DNA from: Pseudomonadota bacterium
GTDB taxonomy: Bacteria; Pseudomonadota; Alphaproteobacteria; Acetobacterales; Acetobacteraceae
Assembly (NCBI GenBank): GCA_021808055.1
Contig: JAKBCH010000030.1
Span: 1-21,757, forward strand
DNA: 21,757 nt
Direction: 5' to 3'
Shown here: positions 1 to 6,690 of the stretch, piece after piece
How positions within the stretch are numbered: the stretch's first letter is position 1
Layout of the letters: each line of letters starts with the position of its first letter
Notes under the pieces: generated by a model
Seen by the model: only the letters and a program-made list of their open reading frames with translations
Databases searched by the model: none
What the model was told of the DNA's origin: nothing
Translations under genes and position numbers: made by a program

Positions 1-2
1 GG

Positions 3-1172
3 CGCATATCGGGCAAGGCCGGAACATGGCTGGCGCGCTATTATGATGCTGCCGGTGAACGGGTGCGGAAATATCAGGCCCTTGGCACTGCCGATGATCT
101 GCTTGATGCCGATGGCGTTTCAACCCTGACCTTTGCCCAGGCCCAGGAAGCCGCCCGCACTTGGTTTAGGGACGTTACCCGCGCCGGGGGGCGGGTCATC
201 GAATCCCCCGCCATCAAAGAGATCATGGCCGACTACCAGCGCGACTACGCGGCACGCGGCGGTAAAGCGGCTGACCGGCTGGAAAACACCATAGAAGCCC
301 ATATCCTGCCCACCCTTGGCGACAAGAAAGCCTCGGACCTGACCCATGCGGCAATCCGGCGCTGGCACCAGGCGCTTGCTACGGCCCCGGCGCGGCTGCG
401 AACAAAGGCCGCCGCAACTAAGCAGGCTACCCGCAAGGTGGCCGCCGATGATGCCGATGGCCAGCGCGCCCGCCGTGCATCCGCTAACCGCATCCTAACC
501 GTGCTGAAAGCCGCCCTGAACCTAGCCTTTCAGGATGGCCGTATTGTCTCTGATGAGGCATGGCGTCGGGTTGTGCCGTTCAAGAACGCTGAGGCCGCCC
601 GCGTGCGGTTTCTGAGCGATGACGAAGCCGCCCGGCTGGTTAATACCGCCGACCCCGGTTTCCGCCCCTTGATCCAGGCCGCGTTACTGACCGGCGCGCG
701 CTGGGGCGAGCTGACCTGTTTACGGGCTGCGGACTTCAACCTGGATTCTGCCACGCTGCACATTCGGCAGAGCAAAAGCGGCAAGCCCAGGCATATCACT
801 CTGACCGACGAGGGCGCGGCGTTCTTCACCCAGCAAGCCGCTGGCAAGGCCGCCAAGGCGCTGCTGCTGCCCCGCCCTGATGGCAACGAATGGGGCAAGA
901 GCGAGCAGCAACGGCCCATGAAAGCCGCCTGTGAAGCCGCGAAGATCACCCCGGCCATTGGCTTTCATATCTTGCGCCACACCCATGCGAGCCGCCTTGC
1001 CCGTGCCGGGGTTTCCTTGGCCGTCATCGCGGCGCAGCTTGGGAACGGCGAGGCCATATGCGCCAAGCACTACGCCCATTTAAGCCCGGACCATGTGGCC
1101 GATGCCATCCGCGCCGGGTTTGGCAGCATGGGCATTGTGGCGGAAAGCAACGTCAAGGTGCTGAAACGATGA
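3..1172 (+). CDS. Site-specific tyrosine recombinase (phage-type integrase), 5' truncated by window edge
   Basis: Integrates and excises the element by DNA strand exchange. The reading frame is open from nt 3. The residues before the GTG at 63 (RISGKAGTWLARYYD) match the usual start of the N-terminal arm/SAM-like part, so the true start lies upstream of the window. An N-terminal core-binding region (about nt 200-560) is followed by the catalytic domain. Visible catalytic elements are the first Arg in GARWGEL (Arg codon at 699), a Lys in QSKSGKPRH, the HxLRH box in FHILRHTHASR (about 966), and the nucleophile Tyr in KHYAHL (codon at 1071). The order R-K-H-R-H-Y is complete, so the enzyme is probably active. 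It sits at the end of the element opposite the tRNA-Glu attachment site, as expected for an integrated circular form. Confidence 0.93.
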   Translation, partial: RISGKAGTWLARYYDAAGERVRKYQALGTADDLLDADGVSTLTFAQAQEAARTWFRDVTRAGGRVIESPAIKEIMADYQRDYAARGGKAADRLENTIEAHILPTLGDKKASDLTHAAIRRWHQALATAPARLRTKAAATKQATRKVAADDADGQRARRASANRILTVLKAALNLAFQDGRIVSDEAWRRVVPFKNAEAARVRFLSDDEAARLVNTADPGFRPLIQAALLTGARWGELTCLRAADFNLDSATLHIRQSKSGKPRHITLTDEGAAFFTQQAAGKAAKALLLPRPDGNEWGKSEQQRPMKAACEAAKITPAIGFHILRHTHASRLARAGVSLAVIAAQLGNGEAICAKHYAHLSPDHVADAIRAGFGSMGIVAESNVKVLKR

Positions 1173-1181
1173 AAGACCCGC

Positions 1182-1236
1182 GCCGGGCGGTTCCCGGCAA
1201 AAGTTGGGCCGGAGGCGTTGGAGCGCCACCCGGCCC
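1182..1236 (+). other. Two consecutive hairpins between integrase and next gene
   Basis: Hairpin 1 has stem gccggg (1182-1187) with cccggc (1193-1198) and a 5-nt loop. Hairpin 2 has stem gggccgg (1206-1212) with ccggccc (1230-1236), and ggcg (1214-1217) pairs with cgcc (1224-1227) inside it. No T-run follows, so these are not standard terminators. They may limit read-through or stabilise the downstream mRNA. The role is inference. Confidence 0.45.
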
Positions 1237-1261
1237 GATGATCCTACGATGGAGAGACGCC

Positions 1262-1912
1262 ATGCCTAAGACCGGGCCTAGCGATAGCACACCCTGCGCC
1301 CCTCGCGCAAAACTTGATGCCTTGGCCGATGAGCGCCGCTTCCATGATTTAGTCATGGAAGCGCTAGGCGACGACCCGCGCAGGTGGGGAGAAACTGCCA
1401 CCCGGCCCGAATCGCATGAGTGGGTGTATGTTGTTTCCGCAATCAAGAATTACGCCCGCCGCCCGTGGAGTTGTAAAGATTCTGTGGAACTAACCGAAGC
1501 CATCCGGCGTCAAAAGCGCGAGCGGGAAACATTGGAAGCCGCAGCCAAAATTCTTGAAACTGATTTAAAACGCCTGCCGGACACCCCCGCCTTTATCGAG
1601 CCTCGCCGTGCGCTCATTGAAGCGATAGGCCAGCTTAGGTTGCCTCGGGGAGCCGCTGATTCAAAAGGCGATGCAATCAGTCAGATTAGCCTTCAAGGCC
1701 CGACATGGCAGGAATGGGCCTATATCGTGAGGGTCCTCTCGCCTACGATTTATACGATCCTCGCCAATCATAAAATCACTGTGGCGACAGGCCCTAATTC
1801 GCCAATTATCCGGATCATGCAGGATATACTGCAACTTATCTATGGAAATACGTCTTTGCCTAACTTGAAAGCAATCTCAAAACTTGTTCAAAAAACCATA
1901 GACGAGGCTTAG
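1262..1912 (+). CDS. Hypothetical protein, 216 aa, unknown function
   Basis: I do not recognise this protein. The ATG at 1262 is preferred because GGAGAG lies 6 bases upstream; the same frame is open further left into the integrase gene, but that part reads like integrase shadow. The N-terminal part is hydrophilic. A charged helical stretch near residues 75-105 (AIRRQKRERETLEAAAKILE) may form a coiled coil. The C-terminal 80 residues are rich in Ile, Leu and Thr and look like a compact globular domain. No signal peptide or membrane segment is seen. Codon use is more A+T-rich than in the integrase, especially from 1660 to 1912. It lies between the integrase and the Xis-like gene, the usual position for element-specific cargo or regulators. 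Confidence 0.65.
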   Translation: MPKTGPSDSTPCAPRAKLDALADERRFHDLVMEALGDDPRRWGETATRPESHEWVYVVSAIKNYARRPWSCKDSVELTEAIRRQKRERETLEAAAKILETDLKRLPDTPAFIEPRRALIEAIGQLRLPRGAADSKGDAISQISLQGPTWQEWAYIVRVLSPTIYTILANHKITVATGPNSPIIRIMQDILQLIYGNTSLPNLKAISKLVQKTIDEA

Positions 1913-2001
1913 CACTATTCCGTCCCGATTAGGGGGGCAGACTCGTGAACCGGCTTGGCGCGGCGTGGTTAATAAAATCGTTCCACTGGACGAGGATGAA
2001 C

Positions 2002-2199
2002 ATGTCTCCACGATATTTGAAAGTACCGGAGGCCGTTAGCTACAGCGGCATCTCACGCACCAGGCTATATGTTGCGCTCGCTCGCAATGAGATCATCGCT
2101 CGCAAGTCTGGCAAAATCACGCTGATCGACCGCGAGAGCCTGGACCGGCATCTTGATGCCCTACCGCGCGCGGACATTCGAATTCCATCCGCCGCATAA
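2002..2199 (+). CDS. AlpA/excisionase-like helix-turn-helix protein, 65 aa
   Basis: A small winged-HTH DNA-binding protein of the MerR/AlpA/Xis type. The pattern LKVPEAVSYSGISRTRLYVAL, then a short turn, then a basic strand (ARKSGKITLIDRESLDRHLD), is the family signature. Proteins of this type act as recombination directionality factors or activate the integrase of prophages and satellites. The start at 2002 follows GAGGA (1993-1996); ATG 1996 and GTG 1945 (behind AGGGGGG) are in-frame alternatives that would add 2 or 19 residues. It sits just upstream of the replication genes, so it may switch the element between integrated and excised or replicating states. Family level is fairly sure; the exact role is inferred. 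Confidence 0.8.
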   Translation: MSPRYLKVPEAVSYSGISRTRLYVALARNEIIARKSGKITLIDRESLDRHLDALPRADIRIPSAA

Positions 2200-2204
2200 A
2201 AATA

Positions 2205-2224
2205 CCCCGAGCGCGAACTCGGGG
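2205..2224 (-). terminator. Terminator-like hairpin after the AlpA-like gene
   Basis: Stem CCCCGAG (2205-2211) pairs with CTCGGGG (2218-2224) around a 6-nt loop. On the minus strand the stem is followed by TATTTTTAT, giving a proper intrinsic terminator in that direction. On the plus strand no U-run follows. It could block antisense transcription into the AlpA-like gene or protect the end of its mRNA. Confidence 0.45.
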
Positions 2225-2305
2225 CATCAATAAAAAACGGTAAGCCTGCTCTTTGTGTTTAGCAAAAGCATGGCCACGCCGCAACTCAAAAAACGGACCA
2301 CGCTC

Positions 2306-3058
2306 ATGCCAAAACCTGCACATGATATTCTGCAACAACACGCTGTCGCCCTGGCCGCCGCTGGCCGTCGCGTTTTCCCGATGAATCCCGAAACCAAACG
2401 CCCGGCCTGCGCGCATGGCGTGAAGGATGCCAGCCTTGACCTTGAGATTCTCCGCGAATGGTTCAGCCGCCCCGGCCTTGTTCCCGCCGTCGCAACCGGC
2501 GAGCCGAGCGGCGTTGTCGTGCTGGACGTGGACAAGCAGCACGGCGGGCTTGAGTGGCTGGCTGGGCACATGGACCGGCTGCCGGAGACGGAAGCCTACA
2601 CCACAAAATCCGGTGGCCAACACTGGGTTTTTCAGTATCGCCATGGCCTGAAAACCATCGCCTTGAATCGCATCGGCGGCGGTGTCGAGCTGCGAAGCAC
2701 CGGCGCATCTGCGATCTATTGGCCCGCCATCGGCTTACCGCGCATTTCCGATTCGCCGCCCGCTCCGTTTCCGGAATGGCTGCTGCCGCCTAAGCCCGCG
2801 CCCCGCGATCCTGCACCGCCTCGCGTGCAGGATGACGCCAGCCTCTCAAACCTCCTGCGCTTCGCTGCTCATGCGCCCGAGGGAGAGCGTAACCGCCGCC
2901 TTTTCTGGACCGGGTGCCGCTTGGCCGAACAGGTGAGACACGGCACCTTGAGCGCGGCTTATGCGATGGCGCTGATTGAGGCGGCCGGAATACAAGCCGG
3001 ATTGCCCCGCCCCGAAGCCCGCGCAACCGCTCAGAGTGCGATCGGGGGCCGGGCATGA
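2306..3058 (+). CDS. Bifunctional DNA primase/polymerase (Prim-Pol, AEP superfamily), 250 aa
   Basis: Makes primers, and possibly DNA, for element replication. The Prim-Pol domain fills the N-terminal two thirds. Visible motifs are the metal-binding DxD in VVVLDVDKQHGG (D74 and D76), the catalytic His in GGQHWVF (H106) and the late strand GGGVELRSTGASAIYWPA. The C-terminal 80 residues resemble the small helical domain often attached to such primases. The start at 2306 (MPKPAHDILQQ) fits the family N-terminus. GTG 2255 and ATG 2270 are in-frame alternatives, and none has a strong ribosome binding site. It overlaps the helicase-like gene by ATGA (3055-3058), which suggests translational coupling. 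Stand-alone Prim-Pols beside a helicase are common in satellites, plasmids and prophages. Confidence 0.88.
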   Translation: MPKPAHDILQQHAVALAAAGRRVFPMNPETKRPACAHGVKDASLDLEILREWFSRPGLVPAVATGEPSGVVVLDVDKQHGGLEWLAGHMDRLPETEAYTTKSGGQHWVFQYRHGLKTIALNRIGGGVELRSTGASAIYWPAIGLPRISDSPPAPFPEWLLPPKPAPRDPAPPRVQDDASLSNLLRFAAHAPEGERNRRLFWTGCRLAEQVRHGTLSAAYAMALIEAAGIQAGLPRPEARATAQSAIGGRA

Positions 3059-4605
3059 ACATGCAGAACGACCCCCACGCCGCCGCTGAGGCTCTGCTGA
3101 GCCGCGCCATGCTGCCCGCGCTGATGATCGACAAAGGCGATCTGCCCGCCGCAGTGCGGGCCACCAGCGAGATGCTGGCCGCAACGGGGCACATCTTTAA
3201 CCTGGCCGGGTTTTTAGTCCGTATCGAGAATGAAACCGGCCACGCGGTGCGCGCTGTGCCGGTGACGCATCACGCCGCGACCATGTGGGTGCATGAGCTT
3301 TGCCGCCCGGTTTCGATTGATGACAAGGGGCTCGAAAAATCCACCACATTTCCAGAGCGTGCGGCCAAAATGCTCGTTGATGCCGTGACTTTGTTCCCGC
3401 CACTGGACGGCATCGCAACTGCGCCGCTCTTGACCGCTGATGGAAGCATCCGGTGCGCCGAAGGATATGACCCGGCCACCCGGTTATATTGCGCCCGTGC
3501 CCCTCGCGTAACCGTGCCAGAGCACCCCAGCCAGAGCAATGCAAAGGCAGCGTTGCAGAAAATCAGAAAGGTTTTTGCAACATTCCCCTTTTTTGGTAGC
3601 CAGCGCATAACCGCAAATGACCTGGATCATGTGGACCCCTCCACACCCCCAGGCGAGGCGGAGAGCGCCTTCCTGGCGTGCCTGATGACCGCGATATGCC
3701 GCCCCAGCCTGCAACTAGCCCCTGGCGCGATCATCACCGCCCCGGAAATCAGCGGCGCTGGTTCTGGCAAAGGCCTGCTTGTCCAAGCCGCCAGCATCAT
3801 CGCCTACGGGCAAACCCCACCGGCCTTCACGGCGGGCAGCGACCGCGCCGAATTGGAAAAGCGCATTGCCTCTGAACTCTTGCAGTCTGGACCGGCGTTT
3901 TTTCTCGACAACGTAAATGGCACCGCTTTGAAATCGGATACTCTGGCCAGCGTCATCACAGAGCGTCCCGCCCGCGTGCGCGTCTTTGGTGAAACGCGCA
4001 TGGCGGAATTGAACTCCACGGCCTGGGTTGCCGTCACCGGCAACGGCTTGACCATCTCCGAGGACTTGGCGCGGCGCTTCTTGGCGGTAGAATTAGAACC
4101 AAATTGCGATGATCCAGAATCGCGCAACTTCCCCACGGGCCGCGATGGCTTCCTGGCCGAAATCAAAGCCCGGCGCGCGGAATTGCTGAGTGCTGCCCTG
4201 ACAATTTGGAGATGGGGCAGACAAAACGAAATGCAGCGAGGCAAGCCGTTAGGCAGTTTCGAGACATGGGCGGCGTGGGTACGCGATCCCCTGCTAACCC
4301 TTGGCTGTGCCGATTCGGTGGAGGCCATCGCCAAGGCCAAGGCCCGCGATCCGCTGCGCCAGCGTGTGTCAGAACTTTTTGCCGCCTGGTGGCTTGAGCA
4401 CCGCACCGCGCCGATGAAAATTGCTGAGCTTGCCGATACCGTGAGGGAAATTGCCGATCCTCAAGGTCGGGGACGGCAGTTTACCGCAACATTCATCGGA
4501 AAACTTTCTGGCACGCGCCTTGGTGGCTTTGTTCTGACGCGGCAGGAGGCAGCCGGAGCGCGCAAGAACGGCGCGACATTCCAACTGCGAAAAATTGAAA
4601 ACTGA
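3055..4605 (+). CDS. P-loop ATPase, probable replicative helicase partner of the primase, 516 aa
   Basis: Likely unwinds or loads at the element's origin. The N-terminal 200 residues are not recognised. The central ATPase core has Walker A SGAGSGKG (residues 233-240; Gly replaces the usual Thr/Ser after Lys), Walker B FFLDN (283-286 region, acid D285), a sensor-1-like VTGN (327-330) and an Arg-finger-like LARRFL soon after. These features suggest an SF3/AAA+ type helicase of the kind coupled to phage primases. The C-terminal part (about 420-516) looks like a winged-helix DNA-binding segment. The start overlaps the primase stop (ATGA). A following RBS and gene 12 bases downstream put it in one operon with the small genes. 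The helicase role is inferred from motifs and context. Confidence 0.75.
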   Translation: MNMQNDPHAAAEALLSRAMLPALMIDKGDLPAAVRATSEMLAATGHIFNLAGFLVRIENETGHAVRAVPVTHHAATMWVHELCRPVSIDDKGLEKSTTFPERAAKMLVDAVTLFPPLDGIATAPLLTADGSIRCAEGYDPATRLYCARAPRVTVPEHPSQSNAKAALQKIRKVFATFPFFGSQRITANDLDHVDPSTPPGEAESAFLACLMTAICRPSLQLAPGAIITAPEISGAGSGKGLLVQAASIIAYGQTPPAFTAGSDRAELEKRIASELLQSGPAFFLDNVNGTALKSDTLASVITERPARVRVFGETRMAELNSTAWVAVTGNGLTISEDLARRFLAVELEPNCDDPESRNFPTGRDGFLAEIKARRAELLSAALTIWRWGRQNEMQRGKPLGSFETWAAWVRDPLLTLGCADSVEAIAKAKARDPLRQRVSELFAAWWLEHRTAPMKIAELADTVREIADPQGRGRQFTATFIGKLSGTRLGGFVLTRQEAAGARKNGATFQLRKIEN

Positions 4606-4617
4606 AAGGAAAATGCT

Positions 4618-5019
4618 ATGAACACTCGAAACGACTATGCAGACTTTGATGCCAAATTCAGCGCCATGACAGAGCGGGCCGGTCAGGCTGCCGAGCAGGG
4701 TTTTTCGGCCCTGACCAAAACGCTGCAAGAGGCGATTGCCCTGCAAACCGGTGAGATCGAGAGGCTTCGCGGAATCATCGAGGATGGCACGCAAATTCCC
4801 GAGCGGCACCCCGTACAGGTGAACATTAGCAGCACGGCGGAAGGAAGCCGAACGCGCCGTGATGTGGTGGCGATGGCACAAGATCACTCGCTTTGGGCAT
4901 TGCTGGATATTCCGTCCCACCCGAGCGGCATGAAACATCATCACGGCTGGTTTCGCCTGCCAGCACTGCCGCAAGCTGGCGACGAACTGAACAACCGCCC
5001 TGAAGCGGAGGCTGAATAA
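4618..5019 (+). CDS. Hypothetical protein, 133 aa
   Basis: Not recognised. The start follows AAAGGAAA at a suitable distance, 12 bases after the helicase-like gene. Residues 1-60 are predicted helical (an amphipathic run through FDAKFSAMTERAGQ to IERLRGIIED). The middle carries a basic stretch, and the end contains HHHGWFRLP followed by an acidic tail. No membrane segment or signal peptide is present. Its stop overlaps the next start (TAATG), so it is translated together with the small-gene cluster. It could be a DNA-binding accessory replication factor, but nothing seen decides this. Confidence 0.68.
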   Translation: MNTRNDYADFDAKFSAMTERAGQAAEQGFSALTKTLQEAIALQTGEIERLRGIIEDGTQIPERHPVQVNISSTAEGSRTRRDVVAMAQDHSLWALLDIPSHPSGMKHHHGWFRLPALPQAGDELNNRPEAEAE

Positions 5020-5273
5020 TGGATAACCGCTTGAAGCAAGCCCGCGATCATTTGGCGGGCACCCAGCGCGCCACGGCTGACGCGGAGCGCAATTTACAAG
5101 CCGAGCGGAACCGGCTGGCCAATTCCGGGAAGCTGCACCCCGTCAAAACTGTGGAACTTGGTCATGAGGTTACTCGTTACGAAGGAGACATCACCGCTTA
5201 TTTTGCGCCCTTTATGCAAGGCGTAACCTGGCGAGGCCGAATCAATCGCTTGCCGATTCGGAAAGGGAAGTGA
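5019..5273 (+). CDS. Hypothetical small protein, 84 aa, coiled-coil N-terminus
   Basis: Not recognised. The start codon overlaps the stop of the gene before it. Residues 1-35 (RLKQARDHLAGTQRATADAE and onward) form a charged heptad-like helix. The C-terminal end is basic (WRGRINRLPIRKGK). It overlaps the next gene by GTGA at 5270-5273. The protein is soluble by composition. Context suggests an element-specific accessory function. Confidence 0.6.
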   Translation: MDNRLKQARDHLAGTQRATADAERNLQAERNRLANSGKLHPVKTVELGHEVTRYEGDITAYFAPFMQGVTWRGRINRLPIRKGK

Positions 5274-5602
5274 AACGCCGCCCGCAATGGCTGGTTTGGT
5301 TGCGCGTCAAATTCCACATCTGGCGTGCGCGGCGGGATATGTCCCCCGTTGCATGGGCAGCGCATCGGCGCGCTATCGAGGACGCCTCACGGTACGAAGA
5401 TAGCCGCGAGATCGAGCGGCAATGCCAAGCCGCCCGCGATCTGGTGCAGCGCCTTGAAACCGCTGCCGCCGTGGGCAGCCAGGAAGCCCGCCAGCGCCTC
5501 AAAAAACTGATGTTCAATCCCATAGGCCAAACCGCCGCAAAGGCCGCCAGCGAGGCCCTACGCCGCCTAGACCAGCAACTTATGAACGGAAACTCAAAAT
5601 GA
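5270..5602 (+). CDS. Hypothetical small basic protein, 110 aa
   Basis: Not recognised. It begins with GTG at 5270, overlapping the previous stop. The first 25 residues are Trp- and Arg-rich (RRPQWLVWLRVKFHIWRARR), which could touch DNA or membrane. The rest is a long Ala/Arg/Glu-rich helical region (about 35-105). It ends in ATGA overlap with the next gene (5599-5602), continuing the coupled cluster. Confidence 0.6.
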   Translation: MKRRPQWLVWLRVKFHIWRARRDMSPVAWAAHRRAIEDASRYEDSREIERQCQAARDLVQRLETAAAVGSQEARQRLKKLMFNPIGQTAAKAASEALRRLDQQLMNGNSK

Positions 5603-5826
5603 CCCACGCACAATTCCCCGCCGCGCGCGTTGCGGCTGCCGCCAAGGCACGCCTCGCCCAGATACAAGACGAGAAAGAACCCCGAGACGAAAAAACAGAA
5701 CGTGTCGAGCATCTGCTGGCCATAGCCCGAGCTTTCCCGGCGAATGACATAGTGAGCCTGGGGCTGGATGATTTTGTGTTGCTTCGCCGCCACTTCCCTG
5801 ACCCAGCAAAGTCCGGCGATGAGTGA
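5599..5826 (+). CDS. Hypothetical small protein, 75 aa
   Basis: Not recognised. The start overlaps the previous gene by ATGA. It has an Ala-rich N-terminal helix, a highly charged centre (QDEKEPRDEKTERVEHLLAI) and a hydrophobic C-terminal segment LGLDDFVLLRRHF. It is soluble by composition and overlaps the following gene by 8 bases. Confidence 0.55.
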   Translation: MTHAQFPAARVAAAAKARLAQIQDEKEPRDEKTERVEHLLAIARAFPANDIVSLGLDDFVLLRRHFPDPAKSGDE

Positions 5827-5998
5827 GCGAATCAAACGCAATCAGGCTGCAAAGGCTTTACGCATCGCAGCCATTGCGGCCCGGCGGCGGTTCTATGCGG
5901 CGCTGAAGGAGATTGACGGACTTCTAGCCGCCAAGCCAGATGAGGCAGCCGAGAAGCTGCGGCCCTATCTCGAAGCCGCGAGTAAGCTGCCCGAATAA
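5819..5998 (+). CDS. Hypothetical small protein, 59 aa
   Basis: Not recognised. The ATG at 5819 (MSERIKRNQAAK) is chosen over an earlier in-frame ATG at 5768 because it gives a short overlap like its neighbours and a normal soluble N-terminus. The product is strongly helical and rich in Ala, Arg, Lys and Glu, and ends in ASKLPE. It is the last gene before the terminator at 6126 and so closes the operon that begins with the primase. Confidence 0.55.
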   Translation: MSERIKRNQAAKALRIAAIAARRRFYAALKEIDGLLAAKPDEAAEKLRPYLEAASKLPE

Positions 5999-6125
5999 GA
6001 GTTTCCGAACAATACGCGCGGGCATGTGCTCGCCCGTGCGCGAGGGCTTAACCAGCATTTCCGTCCGCTAAGCAGTACGCGGGGGCGCGCGCATGTGAAC
6101 GCTCGCACGCAAGAGACCTACCCAG

Positions 6126-6150
6126 CCCCGGCCATAGCGCCGGGGTTTTT
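6126..6150 (+). terminator. Rho-independent terminator of the replication operon
   Basis: Stem CCCCGGC (6126-6132) pairs with GCCGGGG (6139-6145) around a 6-nt loop and is followed directly by TTTTT (6146-6150). It lies 128 bases after the last small gene and would end the rightward operon before the repeat-rich terminal region. A second, imperfect G+C-rich hairpin lies at 6015-6042. Confidence 0.8.
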
Positions 6151-6283
6151 GCTGCTTGAAGGTCGGTTTCGGCATGGTCTGAGTGGCCAGGATTAGGCCG
6201 GGCGATCATGAAATAAGAAAAGCAAAGGCGTATACACGATCTTTTGAAAAAATTGAAAGAAACCGTAACGAATTGAGGGCGCG

Positions 6284-6421
6284 GCGCGGATGCCTCTTGC
6301 AAAAAAACGGCTGAAAACCTAGGTTTTTTAACCCCAAAAAACAGGCATCGCACTCATCCGCGCAGGCATCCGCAGAAAAAAGTGTAGATTATACCATGGC
6401 AGTTACATTTAAGCGCGGATG
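6284..6421. repeat. GCGCGGATG iteron-like repeats, mixed orientation
   Basis: Exact copies of GCGCGGATG lie at 6284-6292 (+), 6355-6363 (-) and 6413-6421 (+), with a shortened copy (CATCCGC) at 6367-6373 (-). Copies two and three extend to a perfect 12-bp inverted repeat, ACTCATCCGCGC (6352-6363) and GCGCGGATGAGT (6413-6424). They probably bind a replication initiator, the integrase or the AlpA-like protein. Confidence 0.65.
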
Positions 6422-6495
6422 AGTCCGATGGGTATCCCAATCTACGCGTGGAAAAATCTAAAAGAGATATACCATGATGGGAAGGTTAGACGTGT

Positions 6496-6526
6496 CCCGT
6501 ACCGTGTATGCCGTACATATGCCGTA
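6496..6526. repeat. Phased TATGCCGTA direct repeats
   Basis: TATGCCGTA occurs at 6507-6515 and 6518-6526, an 11-bp period close to one helical turn. A weaker relative, CCCGTA, lies at 6496-6501. The phasing puts the copies on the same face of the DNA, as for cooperative binding of Xis-like or integrase arm proteins about 50 bp from the tRNA attachment end. Confidence 0.5.
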
Positions 6527-6542
6527 TGAACAGATTAACATC

Positions 6543-6551
6543 TGTGGATAA
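6543..6551 (-). promoter_or_regulatory. Perfect DnaA box (TTATCCACA)
   Basis: The minus strand reads TTATCCACA, the high-affinity DnaA consensus, 25 bp from the end of tRNA-Glu. In this repeat-rich setting, next to a primase/helicase operon, it supports an origin that recruits the host initiator. A single 9-mer can occur by chance. Confidence 0.5.
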
Positions 6552-6575
6552 CACGAAAATATGCAGGAAATACAA

Positions 6576-6651
6576 TGGCGTCCCCAAGGGGATTCGAACC
6601 CCTGTTACCGCCGTGAAAGGGCGGTGTCCTAGGCCTCTAGACGATGGGGAC
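6576..6651 (-). tRNA. tRNA-Glu (anticodon UUC)
   Basis: Read on the minus strand, it folds as a 76-nt cloverleaf. The acceptor stem is GTCCCCA with TGGGGAC, the anticodon loop CCTTTCACG has TTC at its centre, the T-loop is GGTTCGAATCC, and CCA is encoded at the 3' end. It lies 39 bases downstream of recJ and in the same direction. Its 3' end (6576 onward) marks the junction with the integrated element, and the gene is intact, so integration preserved function. The attR core is probably inside the T-arm/acceptor part (about 6576-6605). Confidence 0.96.
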
Positions 6652-6690
6652 TAAAGGTGCGGGCGCTGGTACGATGCCCAGGCAGGCGCG

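Larger units (their letters stand above)
1..6575 (+). mobile_element. Integrated satellite-like element, left end outside the window
   Basis: The segment carries a tyrosine integrase, an AlpA/Xis-like protein, a Prim-Pol primase, a P-loop helicase-like protein and five small unknown genes, all on the plus strand. It ends at the 3' end of tRNA-Glu (6576). tRNA 3' ends are classic targets of this integrase class. No structural, packaging, relaxase or conjugation gene is visible. Established knowledge: integrase plus AlpA plus primase/helicase without virion genes is typical of phage satellites and small integrative elements. Inference: this is such an element, with attR in tRNA-Glu and attL to the left of the window. 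The left boundary is unknown, so size and remaining cargo cannot be judged. Confidence 0.75.
6151..6575. other. Candidate replication origin and recombination region of the element (gene-free)
   Basis: No convincing gene lies here. The stretch contains an A+T-rich segment (about 6210-6340), several copies of GCGCGGATG, a 14-bp palindrome (6314-6327, AAAACCTAGGTTTT), a 7-bp inverted repeat GTAGATT/AATCTAC (6384-6390 and 6439-6445), two TATACCATG copies (6390-6398 and 6468-6476), phased TATGCCGTA repeats and a perfect DnaA box. Repeats, an A+T-rich unwinding segment and a DnaA box are standard parts of iteron-type origins. The same position next to attR would also suit integrase arm sites or Xis sites. 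Both uses are inference. Confidence 0.55.

Noticed and set aside
1058..1261. Extended start of the unknown 216-aa gene inside the integrase gene
   Set aside because: A 115-base overlap with the integrase is unlikely, the residues read like an out-of-frame integrase, and a good RBS/ATG exists at 1262.
6048..6353. 101-codon minus-strand frame in the terminal region
   Set aside because: It crosses the terminator and the repeats, and has no RBS or protein-like composition.
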